From the NCBI GenBank assembly GCA_013368315.1, contig JAACJM010000076.1:124001-188000 (forward strand): a DNA stretch of 64,000 bases, given 5' to 3'. A program made the position numbers and the translations under genes. This DNA comes from Tetrapyrgos nigripes. Its lineage: Eukaryota > Basidiomycota > Agaricomycetes > Agaricales > Campanellaceae. The first letter of the stretch is position 1; each line of letters starts with the position of its first letter. The notes under the pieces were generated by a model, which was not told where the DNA came from, ran no database searches, and worked only from the letters and a program-made list of their open reading frames with translations. Below, in pieces: positions 1 to 12,784 of the stretch.

Positions 1-235
1 TTTGCGTTTGGAATACCTCTCGGCATTGCGGATAAAGGAAGAGATGTTCACGAAGGTGATGCAACAGCATCTTTTGGCATAGACTTAACGTTTCCCAATA
101 AGGCAGCCGAAAACATTTCAATTATGTACTGTTGTATGAAAGCAGCAAATACTTCAAAGACGAACATGGGTGTAGTAATGAGTAGTAGATACAATTTGTC
201 CAACAAAAAACCAAAGCAAAAAATTCCATCATAAG

Positions 236-3200
236 TTACCAGAATGCACACCTATACAGAGTTTAAGTCTGGAACGACTAATGAAAAACGCGGTGCGGAC
301 TTACCATCCAGAGAACAGCAGACTGAGATTCTCAAGCGACGTAGCCTCAATGATGAGCCTGTCAACTTGAGATTTGACTGACAATGGCACATCGTCAAAG
401 TCGCGGCCTGCGAACATTTTTAGTGAATTTGAAGTGGTGGTGCTCAGCGTACGACTCACCGGTCAGTTTCTTCTGCACACGTTCATACACAGCTAGAGCA
501 CGGTCATTGCGTACTTCGCGCGCAAGTCCATCCGCTGCGGCATTGGGATCGCCCATGACTTGAGCATCTACGGCAATGACACAAGTCAGACAGAACAGAG
601 CTTGGGAATGACCCAGCCAACATACCACCGAAAATATCGTTTTCATCCGCCCTGAACTTCCTTCTTATTGGACCTTGAGGATGCACAGCTGTCCGGGCAA
701 TTTCAGTTGAGTTATCCGCTGTAAACACGTTGAGAAACATTTCCTTGAAGGAGAAAGACATCTCGTACCCTCTGTCCTCCTGCCCTCGTCCGTCTGCATC
801 AGCCTCCAGCTAATGAGTGGATCGTAAACGAAAGCTTCCAGGACAGCCATGAGGGACTCCTTGTTCTCTCTCATCACTCCCATAGTGATCTCACACGTAT
901 TCCTGAAACTACCTTCGATTCCGCTGACCTGCAAATATCATGACCGTCAATAACGGATATGAACCCTCCAGTTAATGTACACACCTCCATAGCATGCGTG
1001 AGCATCCTGGTCAAACGGAAAGGTACAGTTTCAGGGAATTTCTCTCGCATCATAGCGACCTCGAAACAGTCTCCGAAGTCAACGTGGATGACCTTGCCTG
1101 TACTGCGTTCCACCAGTATGTTTGAGGGATGTCGATCTCCGAGCCCTAGGATGTGCCCAACCATACTATTCACGGCCAAAGATCGAGTATAAGTTGTTCG
1201 GCGTTCCAGCCAATGCTCGGAGTTCTTGCTCTTCAGCCAAAGGACTCGGTAGAGATCTTGGCCAGTGGTGTTTTCGAGCGCGTACTCAAAGACTTCTACC
1301 TTCTGCAGCAAGGTGAGGTTCTCGTAGTCGGGTGCCATCTAAGCGAGAAAGAGTCAGTTTGTAACGGCACCATAACGGAACGACATCTCACCTGAAGCAT
1401 CAGACGATACTCGATGTTGAGCAACACCTTCCTTGAGTCACGATAGTCTCTGACAAGAACGTGTAGAGTATCACTACCTTGACACAGTCCAATCAAGCCA
1501 GCATTAGGAGCCAATGGAATCACCGGGTATCGCTGGATATGTAGTCTCCGAATGTAACTTTGAGTATCCACAGAAAGCAGGTTGTTCACAAGACTGAAGA
1601 GTTGCATCACTCTTTCATCTTGGCGCAAATCTTCGTGACCTGCCCGTAGCGTTAGAGCGGATCAAATGCGTAGGGAATATCTCTTACCTTTGAGGATGTA
1701 CTGATAGTCTCGTCCATCGCTGCCTCTCAGTGAGAACCGCCGCGGCCGTTGCTTCGAAGCGATGACGGTCAACTTCTGAGCAAAGCTGGCAATTGTGATA
1801 ACCTCTCGTCCACTTTGGTATGTTCCTGCAATCCAGAGGTGAGTAACAGTGTTACTATGATCAATATAATCTCTACCTGGTACAGCCAACGTCAGGTTTC
1901 TGATTGACAACAGGACTGGGGAAACGTATTGCAAGTCAAGAGTTGTCAGTTGAGGGAGTTGCTTCTCAATCTTCTTGAAGACCTGTAAACAAAGTTAGTA
2001 ATGAAGAGAAAACTGGCTGGCCAGACAACTGACAGCATAGTAGATGTCCCAAGCTTTGTCCAATTCACTCGTCTCTCCGCGGATACGATATCGGCGACAA
2101 GCATCATGAGCCTCAGCCAATTCCCGCCCAAAGACCTGGGCAAACGATGTTTCACGAGCGGTTTTTGGTCCCTACAGAACAAGGCGTTAGTACGGGCATG
2201 TAAAAGAGTTGAATAATATGCACCTCTTCCAGCTTCGCGTGTAGAGGTTCCAGCACAGCAATCATTCCTTCGGGATTCTTTTCCGTGAAGTAAAGACGTG
2301 AAGCTTCCTCAAGGCCTTCATGCCACTGCTCGTGCCAGAGGATGGCAATGCGGATAATTTCTTGACTGACTACCAATGCCTGTAGAGGAACTTGGTGAGC
2401 ACTGTGCGTCCAGAGTCAACACAATCTTAAAGTACCTGCTGCACGATATCAAAGCTGTGATCGCGCATTTCATTCATGATCTTGATTGCAGCATCAGCAC
2501 GGGTTTCACTGGAAGATTTTGAGGCGACAGTAAGAGGGTAAATGAGGGCTTGAGGGTGGTGCTTTCCAATGTTGATCAAAACTGTATGAATCGTTCTTCG
2601 AATGAGTAAGTTAGGTGTTTGAATACGTGCAATAATCTAGCAGTTCCAGTTAGCCATCAGACGCTATCAGCCAATGCAGTTTCATCCATACCTGAGGGAT
2701 TACATGTAACCACGTATCAAGGCCAACTTTGGCAAATCCTTGAGTCATAGCATTGCTGACATTCTCATTCGAGCCATACTTGAACCAGAGAGTGAGCAAC
2801 CTCAGCATGTCCTGTAGGGCATCCTGGTTTCGCAGTGAGATCGATTGGAAAAGGCCTAGGACACGGTTAGTCGGCTTGGTAAAGGAAGTGAGAAAAAACA
2901 GCTACCAACCTTCAATGGCAGACACTGCATGATTGTACACAATGGGAGGCGGGATGTGGATGCCATTCTCAGCAGATTGGCTTTCCAGGTAGCTCACGTA
3001 ATCCACGTTCGCCAACGCCCACGTATGCCATGCTTTATACCATTCAGGATCGTAACGTGTTGCCAGAACATAACACTGAAGTATATCTTGCACTATCTGC
3101 TTTGAGAGTTTAGAATAGGTCAGCAAACGGAATCAGTTAGAGAACTTACGGATCCCCAGTTCTCATTCAGTTGCTTTTGCCATTCTCCCAGCTTGAAGTA

Positions 3201-6200
3201 GCAACGAGCCAACAACCGGGAAAGCTGTTCATTCCGACCCTTCGAAGCGCCAGGACGTTGATGCTCATTCTCTAGCTGCAGATCGCGGGCCACTTGAGCT
3301 GAAAACTGTCGAAGGTACTGCAAACTTTCATCTCGAGCACCGTTGACCCATATGTACTTCAAATGAGCATAGACGACATCAGGGGGGGCTTTTTGGGATT
3401 GCTGTACGCGAAGATGATGCCCCTACAAATGACGTGAGTCGGATACTTGTTAAGGAGGTCTAAAGCTTACCTTGTCATTGGTCGTCTGAGCAGACAACAG
3501 GGACTCGATGGTCTTTTCTGCCAAAACCATGCGATCGTTTTTACGACAGAGATTTGCGAATTTGATCCACATTTGCGGGGCTTCTTCTGGTTTGAGCACT
3601 AGAGTCCGGACTTGAAGAATACGTTGCCAGACTTCGACATCTCGTTGACATCCCTGAAGTCTACACCGCAGCTTATGAGCCATCAAGTTTGAAAAGAGCT
3701 ATGCAATTTTACCGTTTCATCCATGTCTTACGCATTGTTGCTTGTCTATCAGGTTGATCGGCACTCTGCTTGTAGGCAATGATTTCTTCCAGCTCTGAAA
3801 GCATCTGAGCGCGGACCATGATACTTTGAAGAGAGGTTAGCAGAAACCAAGAACATAACAAACAGATCTCACTTGTAAGAGCTGACGTAGCCCTCCCCGA
3901 CAAAGGAACTCAGCTCAGGGTCCAAAAGATCGCGAGCTTTGGCAATCTGAGCTAGAGCCTTGGAGAATTGATTCTGGTGAATGGATAAGATAGCCCGGTA
4001 GAATGCTCTGTCCGGGGAGTCTGGCCTCATCGTCGCAATATACTCATCCATGGAGTCCCATTCGTTGAGGGACCAAGCTGCAGCTGCTGCAATCGGACCA
4101 ATCTCACGACGATCCTCGCGGTTTGCATGATCCCATATCTCATCTACTTGTGTCGCCAGTTGGTCGAATTCTCCAAGGGCATGTAAACATTTCATTCGTC
4201 CAATCTGAACTCCCGGAGCATTGGGTTCGATCGCGGCCTTCTTGTCGTACACCTGCAGAGCCTCCTGCCATCGGCCAAGCCTCTCATACCATTCCTCATG
4301 CCTGGTGACGTCGTACTGCTCCCTCGCCATAATCAGCGTACCCCAAGCGGCATCGTGTTGTTGTAAACGAGTGTTAATTGTGATGAGGGCTTCAATCGTA
4401 GATGGCGAAGCATCCGAGAAGTACTCCAGTTCCTTGTAGTGAAGGGCTTTCGCGTAGGCCAAATATTTGAGAGCATATTCCCCTAGAATGCGATGTTCTA
4501 TTGGTAAAGGTTTCTCCTCGTGCTCCATGAACTCGGCCAAATTGAGCCACCGATGGATTAACTCGGAGGGAGCCGTCGCAGAGGAAATAGCAGTCTCAAT
4601 GGAGCGGACGAGGTCCTCCTTTAAAGGGAGTGAGTAACGTGCGACACCTATGATCTAGAAACAAACCTGGTATTGGTCATACAACTCAACCCAACATGAG
4701 AGGAACGCGGCGTTGAACAGTTCTTTGGCCAAGGGAGGATGTATGTCCACGAGAGTCATGCAAGCACGGAGAGCGTGTGAAGGCGACTCCTTCATGAACT
4801 CAACACTCAATCGGTGCATCCACGCAGACCAATCATCTTTAGTTGTGACCTGAGATGTATCCCAAGCTTGCTTCAAATGCTGCTGGTTTACAGCCATTTT
4901 GGCAGCTTCAGCAGGTGCTGAGTACTCCGAGGTTCTTGATGATTCGTTGAGACTTCAGGAAAAAGTCAGAGCAGGGAGGCCATCACACTGAAAAGACCTA
5001 CGACATGTCTACTTCTTGAGGAAGTTTTTCTCCATTGAGCAGTTTCGAAATCAACGTTTCGTATTTCTGATGCTGAATACGATTCCGGAGAAGAGCCTAA
5101 TCCGACAAGGCTGAGTTAGACAGACTTGAGTTGATTGAGAGGCTCCTCACCTTATTGATCGTAGGAACGAAGATAGCGAAATCGGAACCCAATTGCATGG
5201 CAAGAGAACACATTGTATCCAGGACTGCCATGCGTATCTCGTGATTCGAATTGTCAAGAACACGGACCAAGGGATGAACTATCCGAGAAGCATGGTCCGA
5301 AAAGTTGACTCTCTTTGATAGACCATCGATGGTTTGTATGGCCTTCTTCCTCAAGGCAGTAGTCCCGTCGATCCGTTCATAGGATTTCACGATGACCGGG
5401 ATGACCAAGTGAAGATACTCTTCGATGTTTGCGCCGAAAGTTTGCAGAGCGTCCAATACCTTGATTTGAGTGGTCATCTTCTTGTCACTAGGGTCTCCTT
5501 CAAAAACCTTCAGGACAAGGGGAATGATGCCAGAAAGATGGGGCTTGAACTCAGCATTGAGTGCTTTCCCCAGAGCTTCAATGAGCGATATTATGGGGAG
5601 TTGTAGTGTGGCGTTATCCCATAAAGCATTGATGAGCGAGATCAACTCCTTGGCATAATTACGGATATGTTGTTTTAGGATACCAACGAGGATAGCAAGC
5701 TGTTGTAAATGGAACTCCTGGTATCGAGCTGATGAAGACTTGGTTACACTAGCGAATGCTGGAATGATCTATGCAATCCGTTAGCTTAAAGCCAAACCAA
5801 GAGGGTCAGCACTGACCTGCGGTAAGAAAGCCACAGATTTGAGGCCCTGCGTCTTGAAAATTGACATGATTGCTTCGATCACAGCATGATGATGACTGCT
5901 GAGGGCGGGATCCTTCAAGACAGCTAGTAGAGAGGTAATGACGACCGTTTGGAAATAGTCGTCAGAGGCACTGGGAGGACTCGGCTGGTTTATTGGTACT
6001 TGGTTGACCGCCATGACTGCTGTTTCGCTAGTTGCATCCTCAATATTGTTCACATCCTGTATGAATGAGGTTGAGAAAGTGTACTCATGCAGTCCCGTAC
6101 GTTTACTTACTTTCCGTCGATAAGGATCAACAGCGCCCAGGATACCCAAGACCTTAATGACTTCTCTCCTCACAGCCTGAGTAGGCTCTGTCTTGAGAAT

Positions 6201-8980
6201 TTTCCAAAGGGCTTGAAGGAGATTGGGGTAATCAACAACAGGGTTGATCACATATCCAGTGCTGGAGCAAACCTGCCCCAAAGTATGCAGAGCAGCATCT
6301 CTCTTGACTAGAGAGGTGTCTGAAAGTTTCTCCATGATGACATTCATCAATTGCGGAATGTAGACCATGGCACTTTCTCCACCAGCGCATGTCAACTCCC
6401 CCATGCACATGAGGACATGAGCAGCAACGATCGGATTGGAATCATTTGCTTTCTCCAAAAGCGCTCGCAGCATGGGCAAGGCATAAGGCTTGATGATTCG
6501 TTGCGTTGCACTGACCAAGAGCGTCAGCAAGCGAGTGCACTCTTCCCGACTCCGTCTAAGATACGTGTCAATACCAACAGGTAAATGATGTGAATGAAAG
6601 TAGTACCTGACAGTTGAATATTCCAACTCAGTCAGCAGCTGGATCAAAGCCTTGCGCAGAGAAGGCATCACGTAGGCCGGATTATGCTTAGCCAGCCGCC
6701 CTATCAAATTTACAGCAGTGACACGATTGTCGTAAACTTCATCGTTGAGAGCAATGAAAAGTGACCGGACATTCTCTGCCTGTGCCAAGTGCTTGTCAAA
6801 ACGTTCATGGAGCGAGGACAGAACCGTCTGCCGTATTGACGCGTCTGCAATAGGGGTTTATGACATGTACCAGTAGATACACCAAAGAGTTAACACATAC
6901 CTGGGTCAGCGATACCCACTGTCAGTAACTTATCTAACACATCGCTTATCACTTCAATGGCGTGGCTACTGGCTTGATAACAAATCGGGTCTCGAACGAA
7001 TAAACGACAGCATGTGAGCGCGGCCGCGCGTCTGACTTCTGAATAGTCATCTTCAAGATAGGGTAAAGCGCAGCTTCGGACGACCTCGTTCAGCGTATGA
7101 CCTGAAAACCAAAAGGTCATGCATGAACAACGTGTAATCATATGGACTTACCACTGAAGTCAAAAGAGCCTAGTGTAGTCAGGGCTAACGTGAGGAGCTC
7201 TGGGTTCTTCTCATTAGCTGCCTATAGCCAAGCGTCAATCCCAGTATTGAGGTCACATCTGGATGACAGTACCTGGGACACGTTCAAGTCTCGACTGAGA
7301 GCAGTCGTTTCGTTTCGATCAAGTGACGGAGGAGCACCCAGTGGCTTATATGGTTGACCACTAAGAATCTTACAGAGAAGATCCAAAAGACGATCTAAAA
7401 ATACGGTAAATAGACGTCAAGCAAACCACAAGAAAACTCGCCTTGGATAGTCCTCAGCAGAGGAGGTATATGCCGTGCAATTGCAGCCAATGCTTGCCGC
7501 AACGGTTCGCTAAGACCAGCTTGGAACATTAGATCCAACTGATCGTGTAACAACTTGGTCAGATTGGGTCCCACTGCCGAGGCTAGCATCCCGACGCATT
7601 GGAAAATGGGCTCTTCAGACACCGCGCCTCTTCTCCTATTTGCGGAATGAGATGTATGGCAAAATATCAGGCAATGAATACATACCCTCGACCTTGCAGA
7701 CCGGCTTTGATTTGACCCATGATATTCTCCAGGAATGGCTTCATATCGCTGCCAACAGCGGTAGCCGTATGACCAATAGCAATGAATGCTGAACATGAGA
7801 ATTCAGCGCGCTGTAAAATATTGAGCAGAAAAGAACAAACCATAGTAACGCTCGCTTGGCCTCTCCAATTGCGTTAACAAGTGGGCCATGGCTTTGTGAA
7901 GGAAATGTTCGGTGAAAGTTTGTGTGTCATAGGCAGCAAGAGAGGGGATCATGGTAATGACCATCTTGCGGACGAGACCATCTCGATGTAGTTTAAAGTG
8001 CAGAATTTGCTCCGCAGTATCCATGAAATTCTCCTTCATGAACTGGACAACCATGATCAGCAGCCCTGAAGAATCAGCGGTGACAAAAACCTACCATCCC
8101 GGCATGCAACAATAATTCGCGGTAAGTCAGTAAAGACCCATGTATGACTTCAGGTTGTGAATGCTTGAGACCAGCTTGGGCGTCTGTAAGAATTTTGGTG
8201 AGATAAGGGCTCCGTGTTTGACGCTCGCGTTGAGTCACAATCTCTAAGCAAGCAGCAAGGAGTTCTGCGGCTCCTTCTCGCACAATGACCCGTGGATCGC
8301 GCAGTGGAACAAGGATATTCTCGAATACGATGCTGATATGAGAGTGAAAGTGTGTAGGACTATTCCTGGCAAGTTCCTTCAAAATGAGCACTCCAGCGTA
8401 TCGCGGTGATTCTTGTTTGTCGGACTGATGCATGAGTTCGATCGCAGCTGGGACTTCTTTTTCCATGAATCGCTCTCCAAAAGCCGAGCCTCCAATCTCA
8501 GCAATGTGTCCGAGAGTTTTGGAAGCCGCTAGCATGAGGCTTACATCTGGGTTGGGTAGCAGATGCTTCACATAGTTGTAGAATCTGAACAAGTTGCGTT
8601 TGGATTCTATGGTCTCTTCTCCATCAACTTCGAGCAACTTATCTGCGAAGGAGTAAGCTGCCATATTAGACAGGTTATCCACGCGAAACGCACCAATTGC
8701 CAATAATCCTCCAAAGTTCTCAGAAGTATTGGTACTATGCATGAGCTCAAAAATCCTTCTATTGATGTTATCGTCCCATAGTTTTGCAGCTGTATCTGAG
8801 GACATTTCCGAAACGATAGTTGAGACCTAGGACCAAGTTATATTACAATGAGACATGGAAAAATTCGCAACAAACATAGCGCTGCAGCTCCACGGCAGAC
8901 TGTAGACGCGTTTCATGGCTCTTGCTCTTCAGCCCTTGAAAAATCGAGGAAAGAACATCTGTCTGGGACTGGGTAGCCAT
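236..8980 (-). CDS. TOR1: Target of rapamycin (TOR) phosphatidylinositol-3-kinase-related protein kinase
   Basis: TOR is the catalytic Ser/Thr kinase of TORC1/TORC2 and couples nutrients to growth and translation. The gene is split by many short introns. From the N-terminus ([15 protein letters not shown] at 8980) it shows long HEAT-repeat exons (about 8.8-5.1 kb), a FAT region (about 4.9-2.6 kb), an FRB domain at about 2.4-2.05 kb with [19 protein letters not shown], the kinase domain with [13 protein letters not shown] and [14 protein letters not shown] motifs (around 1.2-1.1 kb), and a FATC tail. The last intron (GTAAGT...TATAG) joins exons to give a C-terminus ending GWCAFW followed by TAA at 236-238, matching the family's GWC-x-FW end. 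The FRB serine that contacts FKBP-rapamycin (EEASRLYF) is kept, so rapamycin sensitivity is expected. Length is roughly 2,300-2,400 residues, normal for TOR. I see one TOR here and cannot say whether the genome has a second. Confidence 0.96.
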
Positions 8981-10116
8981 CAGGAACTCGGGCGCTGAAA
9001 TTACAAAGGGATTCTAAGGAACTCAAGTGGTTGAGTTCCAAAGGGCTCCCCTGCAGTGTGATAGGCTATCGAGCAAGATGGAATCGAGCGAATTAGCCGA
9101 ATGGAGGAGGCGGAGGTCTGAGTCACAGTCACAGCTGTACGGTCACGTGTGTCGCTTCAGTGGTCTCTCGTCGAGCTCGAGTCACCTTCGAGGAAAAGAT
9201 GCAATGCCAACAGAACACTGGAACCTTCTCTCCATGGAATCATCTGTTGTATTTTTTGACTTCGAAGTGCTGCAAAATTATGCAAAATTATGCAAAAGTC
9301 TAGCCCCTCATTGCTTTTCTCCGGAGTCTGCATTTGCCATGACACTTGCGATGTTTCCCAAACACTTCATTTCTAGAAATCTCTCTAACACCATACCTCT
9401 TAATGACTTTCCCAAAAGAAGGAAGGCAGATATCGATGTTTGGAAGGTTCTGGAGTACTCTGTAATGACGCAGCTTGGAACTTTTCCCAGTTTTCTTGCT
9501 CCGAGTCCTCGGTCTTGATTTTCTTGCCACCGATCACAAAACTATCATCTTGCTTCATGATCAGGTTCTCGGATACGTCCGTGCCAGCGTGTACTTGGCT
9601 GCTCAAAGGAATAAGTCCTCACTCTGGCCTCTGCTAATGACATCATGGTAGTGCTGCAAAGCCCCTGCAATTCATCTCTGGCATGACATCTCTGCACATC
9701 CGGAGGAGTTAGCAGCAGTGATATCATTGAACATTCCATTAATGCGGGTCTTCTGCCGTGGCAAGCTTTTCAAATGCCAGCACACTGCTACCCACGCAGA
9801 ATCACTCGAGGTGGGGCCACGGTCGGGGAGGTTCGAATCCTTGCTAGCGCTAGCGCTAACTCTTGGATGCAACTCCAGCGAGGCTGGAAGAGAATCAGGT
9901 ACGTATTCTCGCTGGGTTATGTAGTTCCACTACGAAGCAAATAGGCATAGATCCCAGCAGATCCAGGTTAAATAGAAAGCTGATGACTTCACCCTCCGTG
10001 GTAAACGGAGGTTGATGATCGGGATCAAAAGAAGTTAGCAATTCCCTTCAAGATGTCGAGTTTCTCCAATATTTATAAAAAAACTCGGCAGACTTGCTTT
10101 CTCCCACATCCCAACA
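8981..10116. other. Spacer between TOR and the M20 amidohydrolase gene
   Basis: About 1.1 kb separates the divergently transcribed TOR and M20 hydrolase genes, so it should hold both promoters. It contains a short direct repeat of GCAAAATTAT near 9270-9295, an alternating GCTAGCGCTAGCGCTA palindromic stretch near 9843-9858, and a small hairpin (CCTCCGT...ACGGAGG) near 9992-10010. A possible small minus-strand spliced gene is listed separately. A TATAAA at 10074-10079 lies only 38 bp before the M20 start codon and may be its TATA element, although that would leave a very short 5' leader. Confidence 0.5.
9400..9883 (-). CDS. Possible small spliced gene, product unrecognised (partial model)
   Basis: Three minus-strand stretches join in one frame across plausible introns: 9883-9786, 9691-9623 and 9552-9400 (stop at 9400-9402). 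The first intron ends in a CTAAC...GTGCAG acceptor, and the second runs from GTGAGG to ATGAAG. The two downstream exons have lengths divisible by three. The joined reading includes SDSAWVARCHARDELQ, KKIKTEDSEQENWEKFQ and a charged C-terminus ending FFWESH. The composition looks coding, but I recognise no domain and found no convincing start codon; upstream sequence near 9945-10040 also reads open in another phase. An overlapping plus-strand open frame at 9027-9518 is an alternative explanation, and so is chance. This is offered as a candidate only. Confidence 0.25.
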
Positions 10117-12403
10117 ATGTCTACCTTCCAAGACGATGGTCTACCTGGATGTTTCTCTGGCCTTTTCAAACGACGCAAAGCGATTTCCAAACCATCCCCG
10201 AGTTACTACACACCATCAGATACAAAGCCTTCTTTGCCATCTGCAAATGACATGGTATGTATGTTTCATAATGCTTGTCCTGTCTTCAGCGCCTTTTGAT
10301 GTTTTAACGGTACAGAAAGAGCATTCCTGCTTCAGTCCTACCTGCGATTATTCCTTCTCTAACCTGTCGCAATGGTGGATATCAGACCAATCGATATCTC
10401 CTCCCCCATATACACCTCACTCGGCCTCGGCCTCCTCAGCCACTGAAGACGCCTGGAAAATTATTGATGAAACCACCGACACTCTAGACCCTCAATTGCG
10501 CAAGCTGAGCCTTCAGATACACGGTAAGTTTCTTACCGACTCCACAGGAAACATCATAATAATCTTGTATGATTCTAGACCACCCGGAAATAATGTTCCA
10601 CGAGACGTATGTCATTTCTAGACCATTAGAATTTCTTAATATCGGCTTTCTAGGTATGCTCGAGATGTGCTATCCGCGTTTATGGGTGAACATGGTTTTG
10701 AGGTGACCACGGGTTACCTTGGCCTTCCTACCGCATGGAAAGCCGAGTACTCCTATGGCAGCGGAGGAAGAGTGGTTGGTATTAACTCAGGTACTAGGGA
10801 ATTATTCCTCTCGCATGAAACATTAACGAACGACTGTTTAGAAATGGATGCGCTAAGTGGCCTAGGCCACGCTTGTGGCCACAATCTAATAGCCGTTAGT
10901 GGCTGCGGAGTAGCAATTGCTCTGAAGGCCGCAATGGAGCAAAAAAACATACCAGGAAAGATCGTACTTCTTGGTACTCCCGGTACGTCCTTTGTCTGCA
11001 GTCTTCCGTTCCAGAGGTCATACTTACCGTCGGACTGAAGCCGAAGAGAGTGGAGGTGGCAAAATACTTCTCCTTGATCGTGGGGGATACAAGGAAATGG
11101 ACTTTTGTTTAATGTGGGTCTTTCTCCGCTCCGAATTCGGTCCAGTCCCGAGCTAAGCCGCTTATCCAGGTGTCATCCAGGGCCCGGTCCCTCGCATTCC
11201 TTTGACACAGGTTCTACGAGCGCAATGCAGTCTTTTGAAGTGGAATACTTCGGACAAAGGTAAATGTTCGACAAATTTGGAAGGGGCCTGTTCCTTCTGA
11301 CCAGTATAACCAGCGCCCACGCTGGAGCAGCTCCGTGGTAAGTATCATACGCAAATAAATCCATATTCGATACCTGGACCCTTGCATAACAGGGAAGGGA
11401 CCAATGCATTGGACGCCGCATTCCTAGCATATTCCAGCATATCCGTCTTGCGACAACAAATCAAGCCTACGCATCGTATACATGGGATTGTATCAGGCAA
11501 AGACTGGCTTCCGAATGGTATATCATCTCTCATTGTTCTCAGTATCCCCAGTTGATCAACAAGGTTCCGTAGTCATCCCTGATTATTCAAAGATGCGCTG
11601 GATAGTGCGGGCACCGACATGGCCGGAGTTGAAAGTATTCGCTGACAAGGTACAAAACTGCTTCAAGTGGGTCTATGTCTGTATACTGTTTCCTGAATTC
11701 ACCGTGCTGACAAGAATACGTCAGGGCTGCAGCGCTGGCAACTTCTTGTGAGGTCAAGATCAACTCCGAAGCTCCCTACTTTGATTTGAACCAGAATGAG
11801 GCTCTGGGTCAGTTCCTCCTGGGGTTCCTTCCGTATCATTCAATCGATTCTGATGTTCTCTCTACCCCTCACTGTAGCCGAGGCATTCAGCTGCGTCATG
11901 AAAGAGAGATATGGCATGGACACGTCTTCTCTTGGAACAACCGCATCTACAGATTTCGTCAGTTTCATTCACCTGATCCTTCCTGTCTTCCTAATCTGAC
12001 TGTCCGTTCCCGCACCCACAGGGAAACATATCTTATGGCAAGTCTCTTAGTATCCCCTTGTGAAGAATTTGGGTCCAGCTGACGGTGTCATTGTCGAATC
12101 AATTAGAGATTCCTTCTCTACATCCCATGTTTGGTCAGTACACATTCGTTCGGGACCTTATCATCATACAGGATGACTGATATTCGAGCTGGTCTAGCCA
12201 TCCCAACGAAGCCTAATGGTGGTAATCATACACCGGCATTTGCACAAGCAGCAGCTACTCCCGAAGCTCACGCCGCTGCCATGAGAGTCACCCGCGGGCT
12301 CGCGCAGCTAGCCTTCCGCGGTTTGCAGGATGATACGTTTTATGCGCAAGTCAGTGCCATGATGCTTCAACTAGGAAGCCAAGAAAAGCTCACCTGTACC
12401 TAG
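10117..12403 (+). CDS. Peptidase M20 family amidohydrolase (PM20D2-like)
   Basis: This is a zinc-dependent M20 amidohydrolase of the AbgB/PM20D2 type, which hydrolyses amide or dipeptide bonds; the substrate cannot be read from sequence. The start is [17 protein letters not shown]. After several short introns the protein shows the N-terminal alpha-helical region ([16 protein letters not shown]), the metal-site motifs [14 protein letters not shown] and [10 protein letters not shown], a dimerisation-domain segment (SFEVEYFGQ...[18 protein letters not shown]), and the C-terminal catalytic return ([18 protein letters not shown]). Junctions are clear, for example CCCG|GTACGT...GAAG|CC restores P-A-E-E-S. 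The length of about 450 residues is normal for the family. There is no signal peptide or membrane segment, so the enzyme is probably cytosolic. It runs tail to tail with the DnaJ gene. Confidence 0.88.
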
Positions 12404-12784
12404 ATGAAGCAGTCTTTCATGAAGTCCAGCCGATCACAGCTCGAACAGAGTTGATGATCATATAATCATACCTCGGTGTATCAACAGGATCCAGGGTTTG
12501 AACAGTCGATTGATATTTACACGAATCGTTGTATTTTTAGGACAATCTACTTGTTTCTTTGACATCTTGCCAGTGACAGATAACGTGCTTTAGCGACACT
12601 AGTCTGGCAGTGTGGCTCAGAGCGCTCAGCAGAGAATGAAAAAACCATGTAAACTGTGAGTACCCGTCCGAATTTAAGTAAGTTAACAGAGTAGAGTAAT
12701 GTACCGAGAACATCATGACGTTCGTAATCAGATGATTAAAAAATAAATGAAAGCAGATGGACAACAACGGAACATTTCGAAAGA
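12404..12784. other. Convergent 3' ends of the M20 and DnaJ genes
   Basis: About 380 bp lie between two converging stop codons. This should hold both 3' UTRs and poly(A) sites. I see no coding signal that survives comparison with the flanking gene frames. Confidence 0.5.

Noticed and set aside
9800..9870. A GGTTCGAATCC motif resembling a tRNA T loop
   Set aside because: The T stem pairs poorly, and no acceptor, D arm or anticodon arm can be folded around it.
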